Shown here: positions 61,823 to 64,000 of the stretch, in pieces
How the letters are laid out: every line of letters starts with the position of its first letter
Position numbering within the stretch: the first letter of the stretch is position 1
From: Rhodocyclales bacterium
GTDB lineage: Bacteria > Pseudomonadota > Gammaproteobacteria > Burkholderiales > Rhodocyclaceae
Direction of reading: 5' to 3'
Length of the DNA: 64,000 nt
NCBI GenBank assembly: GCA_016235025.1
Contig: JACRMV010000002.1
Location: 389,729 to 453,728, forward strand
Notes under the pieces: generated by a model
Databases searched by the model: none
The model's input: only the letters and a program-made list of their open reading frames with translations
What the model was told of the DNA's origin: nothing
Translations under genes and position numbers: made by a program

Positions 61823-61942
61823 CCCCTCCTTTAATGGCCTTCGGGGCTTTGACGCCGGCGCATAGCGACGGCGGCAAAAGTCAGAAGGAAGGAGTGAAAT
61901 GAACCTCTTGGCAATTCGGAGAGAGGGCCATTAAAGGAGGGG
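61823..61942 (+). other. intervening-sequence-like insertion in 23S helix 25
   Basis: A perfect 17-base stem (61823-61839 with 61926-61942, CCCCTCCTTTAATGGCC and its complement) encloses 86 bases. E. coli has only a short hairpin here. A long perfect duplex is a suitable RNase III substrate. Confidence 0.75.
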
Positions 61943-62364
61943 TGACTGCGTACCTTTTGTATAATGGGTCAGCGACTTACGTTCAGTAGCAAGCTTAACC
62001 GAATAGGGGAGGCGCAGCGAAAGCGAGTCTGATAAGGGCGCTTTAGTTGCTGGGCGTAGACCCGAAACCAGATGATCTATCCATGGCCAGGATGAAGGTG
62101 CCGTAACAGGTACTGGAGGTCCGAACCCACTAATGTTGAAAAATTAGGGGATGAGCTGTGGATAGGGGTGAAAGGCTAAACAAATCTGGAAATAGCTGGT
62201 TCTCCCCGAAAGCTATTTAGGTAGCGCCTCATGTATCACCATCGGGGGTAGAGCACTGTAATGGTTGGAGGGGTCATTGCGATCTACTCCGCCATAGCAA
62301 ACTCCGAATACCGGCGAGTGCGAGCATGGGAGACAGACGGTGGGTGCTAACGTCCATCGTCAAG

Positions 62365-62397
<33 letters not shown>

Positions 62398-62555
62398 GAA
62401 GTCATGGTTAAGTGGAAAACGAGGTGGGAAGGCATAGACAGTCAGGAAGTTGGCTTAGAAGCAGCCATCCTTCAAAGAAAGCGTAATAGCTCACTGATCG
62501 AGTCGTCCTGCGCGGAAGATGTAACGGGGCTCAAACCATGCACCGAAGCTGCGGA

Positions 62556-62661
62556 TATGTGCGTTCCACTTTAATTCATTCGACGTGACAAGCTGACAGC
62601 GCGAAGCGCTGGCAAAGCGTCCATCAATTCGAGTTGGAGTGAATTAAAGGGAGCGCACATA
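62556..62661 (+). other. intervening-sequence-like insertion in 23S helix 45
   Basis: Outer stem TATGTGCG (62556-62563) with CGCACATA (62654-62661); inner stem CTTTAATTCA (62569-62578) with TGAATTAAAG (62640-62649). E. coli has a hairpin of about 25 bases at this point. Confidence 0.7.
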
Positions 62662-63363
62662 TGGTAGGGGAGCGTTCTGTAGGTCTGCGAAGGTGTGGTG
62701 TAAACCATGCTGGAGATATCAGAAGTGCGAATGCTGACATGAGTAGCGATAAAGGGTGTGAAAAGCACCCTCGCCGAAAGCCCAAGGTTTCCTGCGCAAC
62801 GTTCATCGGCGCAGGGTGAGTCGGCCCCTAAGGCGAGGCCGAAAGGCGTAGTCGATGGGAAACGGGTCAATATTCCCGTACCGATCACAGATGCGATGGG
62901 GGGACGGAGAAGGTTAGCTCGGCCGGGTGTTGGACGTCCCGGTTTAAGCGTGTAGGCGTGCTGCATAGGCAAATCCGTGCGGCTTAGCCAAGGCGTGATG
63001 ACGAGGGCTCATTGAGCCTGAAGTGAGTGATACCCTGCTTCCAGGAAAAGCCTCTAAGCTTCAGTCTGTGATTGACCGTACCGCAAACCGACACAGGTGG
63101 GCAGGATGAAAATTCTAAGGCGCTTGAGAGAACTCAGGAGAAGGAACTCGGCAAATTGATACCGTAACTTCGGGAGAAGGTATGCCTCGGTAGTGTGTAG
63201 CCCTTCGCGGGCGAAGCATGATGAGGCCGCAGAGAATCGGTGGCTGCGACTGTTTAATAAAAACACAGCACTCTGCAAAGGCGAAAGCCGACGTATAGGG
63301 TGTGACGCCTGCCCGGTGCTGGAAGGTTAAGTGATGGGGTGCAAGCTCTTGATCGAAGCCCCA

Positions 63364-63445
<82 letters not shown>

Positions 63446-63705
63446 CGATGGCCACACTGTCTCCTCCTGAGACTCAGCGAAGTTGAAATGTTTGTGAAGA
63501 TGCAATCTACCCGCGGCTAGACGGAAAGACCCCATGAACCTTTACTGCAGCTTTGCATTGGACTTTGACGGGACCTGTGTAGGATAGGTGGGAGGCGTTG
63601 AGACGTGGTCGCCAGATCGCGTGGAGCCAACCTTGAAATACCACCCTGGTGTCGTTGAGGTTCTAACCTTGGTCCGTGAATCCGGATCGGGGACCGTGCA
63701 TGGCA

Positions 63706-63750
<45 letters not shown>

Positions 63751-63854
63751 TACGAAGGTCTTCTAAGCACGGTCGGACATCGTGCTCATAGTGCAATGGC
63801 AAAAGAAGGCTTGACTGCGAGACCCACACGTCGAGCAGGTGCGAAAGCAGGTCA

Positions 63855-63928
<74 letters not shown>

Positions 63929-63947
63929 TCCGCCCAAGAGTTCATAT

Positions 63948-63997
<50 letters not shown>

Positions 63998-64000
63998 TAG

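Overview
The window is G+C-rich chromosomal DNA from a betaproteobacterium. The 16S rRNA, the overlapping bioF-bioH-bioC genes, and the order miaB-phoH-ybeY-corC-lnt ... glyQ-glyS-gmhB-plsC all point that way. A member of the Rhodocyclales or a near relative is my best guess. No species is claimed.

Layout. 1-5590: a partial SPOR-domain gene, ridA, recG and two MFS transporters. 5700-11880: an accessory region made of toxin-antitoxin modules (yefM-yoeB, tumE-tumA, brnT-brnA), a DUF6232 gene, an abortive-infection gene, attC-like sites without an integrase, and pieces of an IS1182-type element that sits in attC sites. 11882-24541: housekeeping genes (ubiA, an RsuA-type pseudouridine synthase, bioFHC, ubiD, gloA, a YgjP-type protease with a degenerate twin, plsC, gmhB, glyS, glyQ). 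24636-46515: an island of about 22 kb that appears inserted between glyQ and lnt, genes that are usually adjacent in this group. 46555-58889: lnt, corC, ybeY, phoH, miaB, queC, rplM-rpsI, argC, a bactofilin gene, erpA, anmK and tyrS. 58945-64000: an rRNA operon (16S, tRNA-Ile, tRNA-Ala, partial 23S).

The island is the most interesting part. It is a copper/silver resistance locus: copR-copS, copK, a His-tailed cytochrome c, a DUF411 protein, cusC-cusB-cusA, and a Cu(I) P-type ATPase with DUF2933 and methyltransferase-like membrane proteins. Between cusA and the P-type ATPase lies a complete second F-type ATPase of the N-ATPase kind (beta, epsilon, AtpI/AtpQ-like, a, c, b, alpha, gamma). Its beta subunit is fused at the N-terminus to a YHS metal-binding domain. 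The ATG of this fusion lies two bases after the cusA stop, and the ATPase genes are followed by an overlapping HD-GYP gene. Near-identical palindromes of the form TKACA-N4-TGTAA lie before the metal genes and probably bind CopR. My inference is a copper-linked ATP-driven ion pump that energises the CusCBA proton antiporter or responds to metal.

A second unexplained signal is a 26-base motif (AAAAAGTCGGCGCTGG followed by YRAYACGGCG). It recurs about 11 to 15 times across the window, on both strands, mostly inside genes and in several reading frames. The 23S gene also carries stem-loop insertions at the helix 25 and helix 45 positions, the classical sites of excised intervening sequences.
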